From: SAR86 cluster bacterium
Lineage (GTDB): Bacteria > Pseudomonadota > Gammaproteobacteria > Pseudomonadales > Azotimanducaceae
Direction of reading: 5' to 3'
Assembly (NCBI GenBank): GCA_013204195.1
Contig: JABMOJ010000122.1
Location: 1-7,896, forward strand
Length of the DNA: 7,896 bases
In this document: positions 1 through 6,519 of the stretch, piece by piece
How the letters are laid out: the number at the start of each line of letters is the position of its first letter
How positions within the stretch are numbered: the stretch's first letter is position 1
Made by a program: the position numbers and the translations under genes
Notes under the pieces: model-generated
What the model was told of the DNA's origin: nothing
The model's input: the letters and a program-made list of their open reading frames with translations, nothing else
The model's database searches: none

Positions 1-40
1 CTCACAAACCTATCACTTGCGGCAAGATGCCGATGCCCCT

Positions 41-112
41 GTTATGACAAATGTTATGACAAAGGTTATGACAAAGGATATGGCAAAGGTTATGGCGACG
101 GATATGACGACG
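41..112 (+). repeat. Six tandem 12-bp repeats, each with an in-frame ATG
   Basis: Six consecutive 12-bp units begin at 41, 53, 65, 77, 89 and 101. Units 2 and 3 are identical (GTTATGACAAAG), unit 1 differs only in its last base, and units 4-6 drift progressively (GATATGGCAAAG, GTTATGGCGACG, GATATGACGACG). The next 12 bases, from 113, keep only the initial GA. Because 12 is a multiple of 3, each unit adds four residues of the form [V/D]-M-[T/A]-[T/K/N] to the regulator and supplies one more in-frame ATG, at 44, 56, 68, 80, 92 and 104. Units 2-4 also end in AAAG followed by G, a purine-rich Shine-Dalgarno-like string. The identical units at the 5' side and diverged ones at the 3' side suggest recent expansion at the left end. 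The repeat pattern is seen directly; any effect on expression is inference. Confidence 0.9.
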
Positions 113-460
113 GACTCACCCGTTGAAGGACGAGACGAGCTCAAATTGCGCGTGATGCGCGTGCTCGAGGGTAACCCCACAGCGAGTCAGCGCCAGATCG
201 CTGCTGAACTCGGCGTCAGCCTCGGCGGCATCAACTTTTGCTTGAAAGCCCTCGCCGAGAAAGGCCTGATCAAGATGGGTAATTTTGCACGCGCTGAACG
301 CAAGCTCGGCTATGCCTATATTCTGACGCCCGCCGGCGTCAACGAGAAAGCCCACCTGACAGCCCGATTTCTGAAACGCAAACTCAACGAATACGAAGCA
401 CTGCGGGAAGAAATCGCCCTGCTACAGCGCGAAATCAGCAACAACAACAGCGAAGCCTGA
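44..460 (+). CDS. EPS-associated MarR-type winged-helix transcriptional regulator
   Basis: This is a small DNA-binding regulator like the MarR-type proteins found beside exopolysaccharide loci. From about base 134 the product follows the family: DELKLRVMRVLEGNP, then a helix-turn-helix (QRQIAAELGVSLGGINFCLK), the wing (KALAEKGLIKMGNF), a YAYILTPAGV strand, and a charged C-terminal helix (KRKLNEYEALREEIALLQRE) likely to form a coiled-coil dimer contact. Its roughly 110-residue core is the usual family length. The first 20 or so residues come from the 12-bp repeats and lie outside the conserved domain. The start is uncertain. The frame is open to the left window edge and has a TTG at 17, but the first ATG is at 44, with five more at 12-base steps to 104. 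None has a well-spaced Shine-Dalgarno; AAAGG strings sit 14 bases before the ATGs at 80, 92 and 104. No EPS gene is visible here, so its target is unknown; the locus may lie to the left. It converges on the molybdenum hydroxylase genes. Confidence 0.8.
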   Translation: MTNVMTKVMTKDMAKVMATDMTTDSPVEGRDELKLRVMRVLEGNPTASQRQIAAELGVSLGGINFCLKALAEKGLIKMGNFARAERKLGYAYILTPAGVNEKAHLTARFLKRKLNEYEALREEIALLQREISNNNSEA

Positions 461-474
461 GCCGCAGGCTTCGC
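450..474 (-). terminator. Hairpin terminator between convergent genes
   Basis: A perfect 10-bp stem (GCGAAGCCTG at 450-459 with CAGGCTTCGC at 465-474) encloses a 5-base loop. Its left arm holds the last codons of the regulator and part of its TGA stop. Read leftward, it lies 20 bases after the molybdopterin-subunit stop and is followed by a T-rich run (TGTTGTTGTTG), as in an intrinsic terminator. Read rightward, no T tract follows. It therefore most likely ends the leftward transcript and at best slows rightward transcription. Confidence 0.6.
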
Positions 475-494
475 CATTACCATTCAACCTGCCG

Positions 495-2735
495 TCAGGC
501 GAGCTTAAAGCCTTGTTCGCTGAGCGGCATGGACCGAATACGCACTCCGGTAGCCGTATAGATGGCATTGGTAATCGCTGGCGCCAAGGGCGGCAATGCA
601 GGCTCACCCAGGCCAGTCGATCGATTATCACTCTGAATAAAGTGCACATCGATCTCGGGCGTTGACGCGATACGCATCACGGGGTAATCATCAAAATTGT
701 TCTGCTGAATCACGCCGTTTTGCATTGTGATCTGCTGCAGCGCCATGGCACTAAGGCCATCAATCACAGCGCCCTGAACTTGGCTTGTCGCACCACTCAT
801 ATTGATAATAGGGCCCACATCAACGGCTACAGTCACTTTGTTGACTCGAAAGTTTCGGTTCTTATCGACAGTGACTTCAGCAATCTCGGCCACATGGGCC
901 GCATGACAAAAATAGAACGCGAACCCCAGCCCTGTACCCGCTGGCATAGTCCTTCCCCAGCCCGCTTTAGCGGCCACTAACTTGATCACATCGATGGCGC
1001 GACCGGTGTTCAGTGAATTCACATTACCCTCTTTGATCCAACGACGGGAGCCCAGAAGTTCGAGCATGAATTCCACGTGGTCGCGACCGCCTAGCACCGC
1101 TAACTCATGAATAAAACTCTGCTCAACGAATGCATTCGTATTCGATCCTGGCGCCCGCCAAGCACCACAGGGGGTATTCACCGGCATCATAGTTTGCGTC
1201 ACGCGGGCATTATCCAACGCGGCCATAGAAAATTCATTGCCCCGCAGTCCAGAGCCGATGACTGGCTTGCCATTATGAGCAAAGCCAATGTAGTGCTGAT
1301 CCCACGCCTTAAGCTTACCGTTAACGTCCAGTGCAGCTTTCATGTTTTCAAAGCCACCCACTCTGAAAAAATCATTGTGAATGTCGTCAGTCCGAGTCCA
1401 GGTCAACTTCACCGGCAAACCCGCACGGTAGGAAATCGCCATCGCCTCTGCGGCAAAGTCGTGCACGGCCCGTCGCCCAAACGCACCACCCATTCGCGTC
1501 AGCGTGACATTGACATTGTCCTGCTTGACGCCAAGTAGGTTCTCCGCGATTTCCTTCACTTGGGCCGGAAACTGGCTAGGGATCCATACCGCTAAGGTAT
1601 CACCTTGTCCATCACTGCCTTTTCGATAGTCTGCGGTACAATTCATGGGCTCCAGACAAACATGGGCCACATAAGGAAACTGATAGAAGGCTTCGTGAAT
1701 CTGATTGGCCTTGTCACTCAACTCAGCATCAACTCTGGGCCCATCCAGACTCACCTCACCTCCGCCTGCACTGGCAATTTTTTTCGCCTCAGCGACCATC
1801 TGCAACCAATCATCGCTCGAAGCTGAGGTCTCGTCCCAAATAACTTTGAGCTTACTTTTAGCATCAAAGACTGCCCAGGTATCTTCGCCAACAATGGCAA
1901 CGCCACCGCGCAGGACGGCCAACCCCTCCAGAAACGCTCTTGAAGCCAAGCCAGACCTGTCATCGGGCTCAAGGATAAACGCATCAATAATGCCCGGTAG
2001 CTGTTTGATTTCCGCCTCATTGAAACTGACCACCCTGCCTCCCACTCGAGGGCAGCGCGTGTAGGCGGCATACTTCATACCGTCTAGGTCTACATCAATA
2101 CCAAACTCCGATTGACCGGTGACGATCACGAGATTATCGACGCCGCCGATGGAGGTACCGATGATGGTATAGGCCCGCGGATCTTTATAGGACAGCGTCG
2201 CCGGATCAGGAATAGGCTGGCGCACGGCCAATGCGGCGAGCTCTCCAAAGGTCAGGCTTTGACCTGACGTGTGAACTACGGTGCTCTCTCGAGCCATGAG
2301 ATCCTGGCGTTCAACCTCCATCGATTCAGACGCTGCACCAATCAGCATCTCTCGGGCTGATGCACCCATCTGCCGCATCATGTCAAAATTACGAGGAATC
2401 GATGTTGAGCCACCCGCTCCCTGTAAGCCATATTTACTGGCATTAATGGGCGCCTGAAGCACCACGACATCTTCCCATTTGGCGCCCATCTCTTCGGCGA
2501 TAATCATCGGTAATGAAGTTTTTATGCCCTGCCCCATCTCTGGGTTGGCTGAATAAATAGTGATCTTGCCGTCAGAGGCGATTTGCACATAAACATTGAG
2601 TTCCTTCGACCCAACCAGCGTACCGAACTCCTGGCCCAATACGGAAGTCGGCAGACTCAGCTCCAGCATTAACCCACCACCAGCAAGGGCTGAAGCCTTG
2701 AGAAAACCACGGCGATTCATTTGATTCAGATTCAT
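495..2735 (-). CDS. Molybdopterin-binding subunit of an IorB-type xanthine dehydrogenase family oxidoreductase, Tat-exported
   Basis: This is the large catalytic subunit (746 residues) of a molybdenum hydroxylase of the isoquinoline 1-oxidoreductase / aldehyde dehydrogenase type, which hydroxylates N-heterocycles or oxidises aldehydes with water as oxygen donor. Residues 7-34 form a twin-arginine signal (NRRGFLK, then a hydrophobic stretch), so it should act in the periplasm. Family motifs include PEMGQG (65-70), GGSTSI (108-113), GGAFGRR (416-422), WRAPG (526-530) and TGLGEP, whose Glu711 matches the essential active-site glutamate of the xanthine dehydrogenase family. The length is normal for IorB and no frame break was seen. 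The start at 2735 is preferred over an upstream in-frame ATG at 2855: it has GAAGGAG 7 bases upstream, places the Tat signal at the N-terminus, and forms an ATGA overlap with the stop of the [2Fe-2S] gene. The true substrate cannot be read from sequence. A molybdenum cytosine dinucleotide cofactor is expected from the family. No MCD synthesis or XdhC-like gene is adjacent. Confidence 0.9.
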   Translation of the reverse strand: MNLNQMNRRGFLKASALAGGGLMLELSLPTSVLGQEFGTLVGSKELNVYVQIASDGKITIYSANPEMGQGIKTSLPMIIAEEMGAKWEDVVVLQAPINASKYGLQGAGGSTSIPRNFDMMRQMGASAREMLIGAASESMEVERQDLMARESTVVHTSGQSLTFGELAALAVRQPIPDPATLSYKDPRAYTIIGTSIGGVDNLVIVTGQSEFGIDVDLDGMKYAAYTRCPRVGGRVVSFNEAEIKQLPGIIDAFILEPDDRSGLASRAFLEGLAVLRGGVAIVGEDTWAVFDAKSKLKVIWDETSASSDDWLQMVAEAKKIASAGGGEVSLDGPRVDAELSDKANQIHEAFYQFPYVAHVCLEPMNCTADYRKGSDGQGDTLAVWIPSQFPAQVKEIAENLLGVKQDNVNVTLTRMGGAFGRRAVHDFAAEAMAISYRAGLPVKLTWTRTDDIHNDFFRVGGFENMKAALDVNGKLKAWDQHYIGFAHNGKPVIGSGLRGNEFSMAALDNARVTQTMMPVNTPCGAWRAPGSNTNAFVEQSFIHELAVLGGRDHVEFMLELLGSRRWIKEGNVNSLNTGRAIDVIKLVAAKAGWGRTMPAGTGLGFAFYFCHAAHVAEIAEVTVDKNRNFRVNKVTVAVDVGPIINMSGATSQVQGAVIDGLSAMALQQITMQNGVIQQNNFDDYPVMRIASTPEIDVHFIQSDNRSTGLGEPALPPLAPAITNAIYTATGVRIRSMPLSEQGFKLA

Positions 2736-3250
2736 TCGGCAGCTCCTTCGCTTGTCGAGTCTTTGGTCACTGGCTCGGTGGGACTCGCGGCATTGTAGTA
2801 AGAGGCGGCCGTATGAATCGCGGCGCGAATTCTGACATAAGTGCCACAGCGACAATAATTGCCGGCCATGGCGCCATCAATTTCAGCATCTGACGGCTCA
2901 CGGTTGGCAGCCAGCAGCGCGGCCGCGCTCATAATCTGGCCCGATTGGCAGTAGCCGCATTGTGGCACATCATGTTCAATCCAGGCGCTCTGTAAGGGGT
3001 GCAACTCACCACCCTGGCTGAGCCCTTCAATGGTCGTCACTGGACCTGACACGCCGGCTACAGGCAGCACACAAGAACGCACCGGCTGACCGTTAACATG
3101 CACAGTGCAAGCACCACACTGGGCAATACCACAACCAAATTTTGTGCCCTTTAATTTCAGTTTGTCGCGTAACACCCACAACAGCGGCATATCCGGGCTC
3201 GCCTCAAATTCACGTGCCTCACCGTTAACCATCAATTGGTATGTAGTCAT
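2732..3250 (-). CDS. [2Fe-2S] subunit of an IorA-type molybdenum hydroxylase
   Basis: This is the small electron-transfer subunit (172 residues) that carries electrons from the molybdenum centre of its partner to an outside acceptor. Two cluster domains are visible. The N-terminal plant-ferredoxin-type fold has Cys40, Cys45, Cys48 and Cys60 ([11 protein letters not shown], then RSC). The C-terminal helical domain has Cys98, Cys101, Cys133 and Cys135 (QCGYCQSGQ and NYCRCGTY). All eight ligands are present. The first 150 or so residues are the standard family length; a polar Ser/Thr/Glu-rich tail follows from about residue 155. It has no signal peptide, while its partner carries a Tat signal, so it probably crosses the membrane folded and bound to that subunit. 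The gene overlaps the next by four bases. An AGGAG at 3263-3267 sits 12 bases before the ATG, somewhat far but usable. No FAD subunit or cytochrome c gene is adjacent, in keeping with two-subunit Ior enzymes that reduce cytochromes or other acceptors. Confidence 0.92.
   Translation of the reverse strand: MTTYQLMVNGEAREFEASPDMPLLWVLRDKLKLKGTKFGCGIAQCGACTVHVNGQPVRSCVLPVAGVSGPVTTIEGLSQGGELHPLQSAWIEHDVPQCGYCQSGQIMSAAALLAANREPSDAEIDGAMAGNYCRCGTYVRIRAAIHTAASYYNAASPTEPVTKDSTSEGAAE
2743..2749 (-). promoter_or_regulatory. Ribosome binding site fixing the start of the molybdopterin subunit
   Basis: GAAGGAG (minus strand) lies 7 bases before the ATG at 2735, inside the last codons of the [2Fe-2S] subunit gene. 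It supports the internal start over the longer frame beginning at 2855. With the ATGA stop/start overlap it points to coupled translation, suited to making the two subunits in equal amounts. Confidence 0.75.
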
Positions 3251-3425
3251 GGTTTTCTCATTCTCCTGTAAGCCGGCTTCGCCGACGGGATAAAAGGCAG
3301 CTGAACCATCGACAGCGTGCCAGCTGGCAGCACAGCCGTTGCCCTACAATAGATCACGCCCGCCCGCGGCGCTTGATCGAACGACCAAAGGGTGTCTCGC
3401 TATTGCAGGGGCAAGGTAGTTAGGT
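3251..3425. other. Gap between the PQQ dehydrogenase and molybdenum hydroxylase genes
   Basis: This 175-bp stretch holds no supportable gene. It contains the palindrome at 3318-3329, the [2Fe-2S] gene ribosome binding site at 3263-3267 and a GC-rich tract at 3357-3372. No strong hairpin with a T tract follows the PQQ dehydrogenase stop, and no well-spaced -35/-10 pair was found. Whether the three leftward genes form one transcript, or the hydroxylase pair has its own promoter here, is not settled by the sequence. Confidence 0.5.
3318..3329. promoter_or_regulatory. 12-bp perfect palindrome upstream of the molybdenum hydroxylase genes, possible operator
   Basis: TGCCAGCTGGCA is a perfect 12-bp dyad 68 bases before the start of the [2Fe-2S] subunit gene, within the 175-bp gap that separates it from the PQQ dehydrogenase. 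Its place and symmetry suit a dimeric regulator, but I saw no second copy and cannot name a cognate factor. A dyad of this length can occur by chance. Confidence 0.25.
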
Positions 3426-4523
3426 CTAGGGTTTTACGCGAATCAATTTGCCAGCCTCGCTATCTGTCAGCAGATACAGAAAGCCATCGGGTCCGACCCT
3501 GACGTCTCGAATTCGAGCGTCCAGCTCAGCGAACAAGGGTTCTTCTGCCACGGCCTGGCCATCCTCCATGTCCACTCGTCTGACTTCTTTATTCACCAAT
3601 GCCCCGACAAAAAAATCACCGCGCCAGGCGGGAAATGCATCAGCCTGATACAGGGCAAAACCGGACGGTGCGATACTGGGCACCCAGTACTTCAACGGCT
3701 GTTCCATGCCTGGTGCTGACTGAAATGGTGAAACATAGGCACCGGAATAATTAATACCGTAGGTAATAGCTGGCCAGCCATAGTTCTTGCCTTTTTCTAC
3801 CCGATTGATTTCATCGCCACCTTGGGGGCCATGTTCATGGTTATAGATCGTGTTGGTGGCCACATCAACCACAAGCCCCTGGGTGTTACGGTGACCGTAA
3901 GACCATACATACGGATTGCCGGCTTTACCATCAGCAAACGGGTTATCCGCGGGTGCAGAACCGTCCTGGTTCAGACGTATGATCTTGCCCAGTTGACTGA
4001 AGGTATCCTGAGCGGCTTCACGATAGTCGAACCCATCACCTGTCGAGAGCACAATCGTGCCATCGGCAAGCTGGATCATTCTGCCACCAAAGTGAGCGCC
4101 TGCGGCCTTGGTCGGCGATACAGTAAAAAGGACTTCAACATTTTCCAATCCCTGCTCACCTAAGGTGGCCTTCACTAGGCGAGTCGCATTCGCGTCAACG
4201 GTGCCCCAGGCGAATGACAGATATATCGTTTGATTATCCGCAAAGTCTTGATCCAGCATAATGTCAAAATAGCCACCCTGGCTTTCCACCAAGGGTTCGG
4301 GTGTGCCACTGAGAGGCGCGCTCACTTCACCGGCATGAGAGATACGAAGCAGCTGACCCGGGCGCGTGGCCACCAGATAATTTCCGTCCGGCAGAAAAGC
4401 CACAGACCACGGAAAGTTGAGCCCCTCAGCCACAGTTTCCAGCTGATACTCAGCCTGTGCAGGCAGCATTGAAAGTGCCAATAGCGGTGTCATTAACAAG
4501 GCGACAAGGTAGCGAGATATCAT
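3426..4523 (-). CDS. PQQ-dependent sugar (aldose) dehydrogenase, secreted, soluble GDH / YliI type
   Basis: This is a six-bladed beta-propeller quinoprotein of the soluble glucose/sorbosone dehydrogenase family, related to E. coli YliI. It is expected to oxidise aldose sugars in the periplasm using PQQ and calcium. Residues 1-24 are a Sec signal peptide with a clear AQA cleavage site before Glu25. Recognisable segments are LNFPWSVAFLPDG (35-47), HFGGRM with His144 matching the catalytic base of the family, GDGFDY (162-167), QLGKIIRLNQDG (177-188), SYGHRN with Arg212 in the PQQ-contact position, EHGPQGGDEIN (230-240), NYGWP (247-251) and RIRDVRVGPDG near the C-terminus. At 365 residues it is of normal length and intact. 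The start ATG at 4523 gives a complete signal peptide; its Shine-Dalgarno is weak. It is the first gene of the leftward block and is divergent from a membrane protein gene. No PQQ synthesis genes are present, so the cofactor must be made elsewhere or taken up. True substrate range is unknown. Confidence 0.9.
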   Translation of the reverse strand: MISRYLVALLMTPLLALSMLPAQAEYQLETVAEGLNFPWSVAFLPDGNYLVATRPGQLLRISHAGEVSAPLSGTPEPLVESQGGYFDIMLDQDFADNQTIYLSFAWGTVDANATRLVKATLGEQGLENVEVLFTVSPTKAAGAHFGGRMIQLADGTIVLSTGDGFDYREAAQDTFSQLGKIIRLNQDGSAPADNPFADGKAGNPYVWSYGHRNTQGLVVDVATNTIYNHEHGPQGGDEINRVEKGKNYGWPAITYGINYSGAYVSPFQSAPGMEQPLKYWVPSIAPSGFALYQADAFPAWRGDFFVGALVNKEVRRVDMEDGQAVAEEPLFAELDARIRDVRVGPDGFLYLLTDSEAGKLIRVKP

Positions 4524-4553
4524 TTAGTCTGTCTCTAACGTAGAATTCACCGC

Positions 4554-4559
4554 ATTATA
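4554..4559 (-). promoter_or_regulatory. Consensus -10 box for the PQQ dehydrogenase gene
   Basis: On the minus strand the 65-bp divergent gap holds a perfect TATAAT, 30 bases before the PQQ dehydrogenase ATG, which would leave a leader of about 25 bases. No good -35 hexamer stands 16-18 bases further upstream, so an activator may be needed. The overlapping TTATAC on the plus strand could serve the opposite gene, in which case the two promoters would share this site. Confidence 0.45.
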
Positions 4560-4588
4560 CGCAGTCACAACCAAATCAGGACAGAAAA

Positions 4589-5029
4589 ATGACAAGAACC
4601 ATTGGCGCCTTCCTCGTGGCAGTTATCGGCACCTATATCTTAGGTGTTTTCTTCATCGGCCAAGGGAATCTGGCTAACGTTGCCGACATGGGGCTGACCG
4701 TCGAGTTCAGCGATCGAATAGCCACCCTGATCCACGATCTGACTCACATGACAGCTATTTACCTGCCTCTGGTGACAGTCAGCTCTATTATCGCTTTCTC
4801 GGTCGCCGCTGGCATCATTCATTACACCCCGAATATGCGCCGAGTTGGGTATGTATCCGCCGGTTTCGTGGCGCTCATTGCCCTGCATCTCATCATGAAA
4901 ATCACCCTAGGCCTCACCGGTGTTGCGCCGACTCGAACCCTGATGGGCTTGATTGCCCAAGGTGCAGCGGGGGCTTTCGGTGGTTATCTGTTTCATATTC
5001 TGACTCAGAAAAAGACCTCACAGGTTTAA
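4589..5029 (+). CDS. Four-helix membrane protein of unknown function
   Basis: I do not recognise this family. The 146-residue product has four predicted membrane segments: about 5-24 (starting IGAFLVAVIG), 55-76 (LPLVTVSSIIAFSVAAG), 85-106 (VGYVSAGFVALIALHLIM) and 117-138 (rich in Gly/Ala, LIAQGAAGAFGG). Between the first and second lies a polar loop of about 30 residues with HDLTHM at 49-54; its two His and one Asp could bind a metal or haem, but this is only a guess. The C-terminus is short and basic (QKKTSQV). The positive charges at PNMRR (81-85) and at the C-terminus would fit both ends facing the cytoplasm. The start is supported by AGGACA about 8 bases upstream. It is divergent from the PQQ dehydrogenase and convergent with the serine hydrolase, so it is probably transcribed alone. 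Confidence 0.75.
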   Translation: MTRTIGAFLVAVIGTYILGVFFIGQGNLANVADMGLTVEFSDRIATLIHDLTHMTAIYLPLVTVSSIIAFSVAAGIIHYTPNMRRVGYVSAGFVALIALHLIMKITLGLTGVAPTRTLMGLIAQGAAGAFGGYLFHILTQKKTSQV

Positions 5030-5157
5030 ATTCAACGGTCCATCTCAGGGGTTTGTCCGTCCCTGCCAGTACTAGGCGTTGCCATCTCGCGGCTGCCTGG
5101 CGACTCGCCTTACACTGGCTCGATCAATCCGTTAATTAAACCTCGGCTAAACCTCTA
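5030..5157. other. Convergent intergenic stretch with a short direct repeat
   Basis: This gap lies between the stop codons of the membrane protein and the serine hydrolase genes. It holds a direct repeat, TAAACCTC at 5137-5144 and 5148-5155, spaced 11 bases apart, beside a TTAATTAA palindrome at 5132-5139. No strong hairpin with a T tract was found on either strand; only short imperfect stems such as GGCG-ACT-CGCC near 5100 are present. Confidence 0.4.
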
Positions 5158-6444
5158 TTAGTCCCCTATCAATGCTTGATAGACCCGGCTTCGAAGCTCA
5201 CGCCGAATGGGATAAGTGGATGAAGGTATCAGCTGGGTCAGAAATATCACATATAAGTCTTCCAGTGGATCTATCCAAAAAAACGTACTCGCGGCACCAC
5301 CCCAATGGTGCTCACCAACGGACGTGATGATGTGGGCCTTAACCGGGTCGAGAACCACAGCAAAGCCCAAGCCAAAGCCAATACCGTCGTAACTAGTTTC
5401 ACTCCAGACCGGTTGGCCCATATCCGCCATGTCACCATTGTTGGGCAACTGGTTTGTGCGCATATACTCCACGGTTTTTCGGCCAAGCAGCCGCTCACCG
5501 TCGAGTTCACCTTTGTTGAGCAACATCTGACAGAACCGTGCATAGTCAGCCATGGAAGATACCAGGCCACCGCCACCGGAAAACAAAGATGCGGGTTCGA
5601 AGTAGCTACTTTTCGCTGAGCCTTCCTGCAACTTGATGCCCGGCGTCTTGGCCGCAGCGAGCGCATCCCCAGATTTCGCCACATGACTCATGTCGGCACC
5701 GGACAAGGGCGAATAAAGCGCTGCGAATCGCGCCTGGTTTTCAGCTTCCACATGAAACCCTGTGTCGAGCATTTGTAGCGGAATGAAAATTCGAGATTGA
5801 AAGAAGCCCGCCAGTGACAATCCAGACCAGACCTCTACCAGCCGCCCCAAGACGTCGGTAGATATGCTGTAGTTCCACTGCGCACCGGGCTGACAGATCA
5901 GTGGTAACGCGGCAGCCCGCCGCACCCATTCTTCTAGATCTTTGACATCACTGGGCTGGCCGACGCCGGTTTGGCGATAGGCCGCGTCCACAACATTGGC
6001 CTGCATAAAACCATAGGTTAAGCCGGAAGTGTGCGTCATCAAATGCCGCACAGTCATAGGCGTTTCTTGAGCCGTGGTTTCGTCAAGACTGGCATTGCCT
6101 CCCGCCCATACTCTGGTCTCGAGGAACTCGGGCAAATACAGCGCAACCGGGTCGTCCAACTGAAAACAGCCTTCTTCATACAGCATCATGGCGGCCACCG
6201 TTGTAATGGGTTTGCTCATGGAATAGGCGCGAACGATGGTGTCGTTGGCAAAGGGTTTTGCCGCTTCCACATCGGCGTGGCCGACAGCTTGCTGGTAAAC
6301 AACCTCTCCATGGCGAGCCACCAATGCACTGCAGCCAGCCAATCGATTGGATTTCACCTGCTGTTCTAGCCAAGTTGTAATGCTCTGTAGGCGCGCCGAT
6401 GACATGCCCACCGCTTCTGCTTTTTTAATAGGTTTCTCCCGCAC
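5158..6444 (-). CDS. Serine hydrolase of the class C beta-lactamase / family VIII carboxylesterase (EstB) type
   Basis: This 428-residue product has the penicillin-binding-protein / AmpC fold used by EstB-like esterases. It shows the nucleophile motif S-x-x-K as Ser75-Met-Ser-Lys78 (AYSMSKP), the second motif Tyr192-Ser-Ile (WNYSIST), and a late HWGGAAST segment in the place where EstB enzymes carry W-G-G instead of the K-T-G of true beta-lactamases. Other family features are LMTHTSGLTYGF (135-146), FSGGGGLVSS and YARFCQMLLN. This favours hydrolysis of short acyl esters rather than antibiotic resistance; the substrate is unknown. No signal peptide is seen, so it is probably cytosolic. The start is unsure: GTG at 6444 has no clear Shine-Dalgarno, and an ATG at 6405 (residue 14) is an alternative, but AVGMSSARL corresponds to a conserved segment (often VGLSSERL) that is normally internal, favouring the upstream start. 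The frame is closed by a TGA at 6457-6459. It is divergent from the DUF2235 gene. Confidence 0.88.
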   Translation of the reverse strand: MREKPIKKAEAVGMSSARLQSITTWLEQQVKSNRLAGCSALVARHGEVVYQQAVGHADVEAAKPFANDTIVRAYSMSKPITTVAAMMLYEEGCFQLDDPVALYLPEFLETRVWAGGNASLDETTAQETPMTVRHLMTHTSGLTYGFMQANVVDAAYRQTGVGQPSDVKDLEEWVRRAAALPLICQPGAQWNYSISTDVLGRLVEVWSGLSLAGFFQSRIFIPLQMLDTGFHVEAENQARFAALYSPLSGADMSHVAKSGDALAAAKTPGIKLQEGSAKSSYFEPASLFSGGGGLVSSMADYARFCQMLLNKGELDGERLLGRKTVEYMRTNQLPNNGDMADMGQPVWSETSYDGIGFGLGFAVVLDPVKAHIITSVGEHHWGGAASTFFWIDPLEDLYVIFLTQLIPSSTYPIRRELRSRVYQALIGD

Positions 6445-6465
6445 AAAAATAGAGTTTCAAACGCC

Positions 6466-6494
6466 ATTATTCATGCCAAACTCACGCCAGACAA
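6466..6494 (-). promoter_or_regulatory. Candidate sigma-70 promoter for the serine hydrolase gene
   Basis: On the minus strand TTGTCT (6489-6494) and AATAAT (6466-6471) are separated by 17 bases, giving four and five matches to the consensus hexamers. Transcription would begin near 6459, 15 bases before the GTG start and about 54 before the alternative ATG. The short leader is a mild argument against the GTG start. The call rests only on hexamer match and spacing. Confidence 0.35.
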
Positions 6495-6506
6495 GGAACA
6501 ATTCCC

Positions 6507-6515
6507 AAGGAGGGG
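6507..6515 (+). promoter_or_regulatory. Strong ribosome binding site of the DUF2235 hydrolase gene
   Basis: AAGGAGGGG includes a full AAGGAGG anti-16S match ending 6 bases before the ATG at 6520. It is the best Shine-Dalgarno in the window, fixes the start of the gene, and suggests efficient translation. Confidence 0.85.
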
Positions 6516-6519
6516 AAAG

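Noticed and set aside
41..112. CRISPR-like or iteron-like array
   Set aside because: Units are contiguous with no spacers, all in frame with a gene, and no replication or cas gene is present.
1107..1538. Plus-strand open frame of 143 codons and similar ones (for example 1705-2064) opposite the molybdopterin subunit
   Set aside because: They lie wholly antisense to a well-supported gene, have no recognisable domain and have His/Arg-rich shadow composition.
2736..2855. A 40-residue N-terminal extension of the molybdopterin subunit from an ATG at 2855
   Set aside because: It would bury the Tat signal inside the protein and overlap the [2Fe-2S] gene by about 120 bases, while the ATG at 2735 has an excellent ribosome binding site.
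3247..3261. Mini-frame of four codons (MRKP) just upstream of the [2Fe-2S] subunit, its TGA overlapping that gene's ATG
   Set aside because: AGGAG is only one base from its ATG, too close for normal initiation, so it is more likely part of the leader.
3352..3378. Imperfect inverted repeat GATCA...TGATC around a GC-rich tract after the PQQ gene, considered as terminator or operator
   Set aside because: The arms are only 5 bp, the inner pairing is imperfect and no T tract follows, so it cannot be told from chance.
5013..5027. Small hairpin (ACCT-CAC-AGGT plus flanking pairs) at the stop of the membrane protein gene, as a terminator
   Set aside because: The stem has only four strong pairs and no T run follows.
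5158..6444. A beta-lactamase antibiotic-resistance gene
   Set aside because: No signal peptide is present and the late motif is W-G-G rather than K-T-G, which fits EstB-like esterases better.
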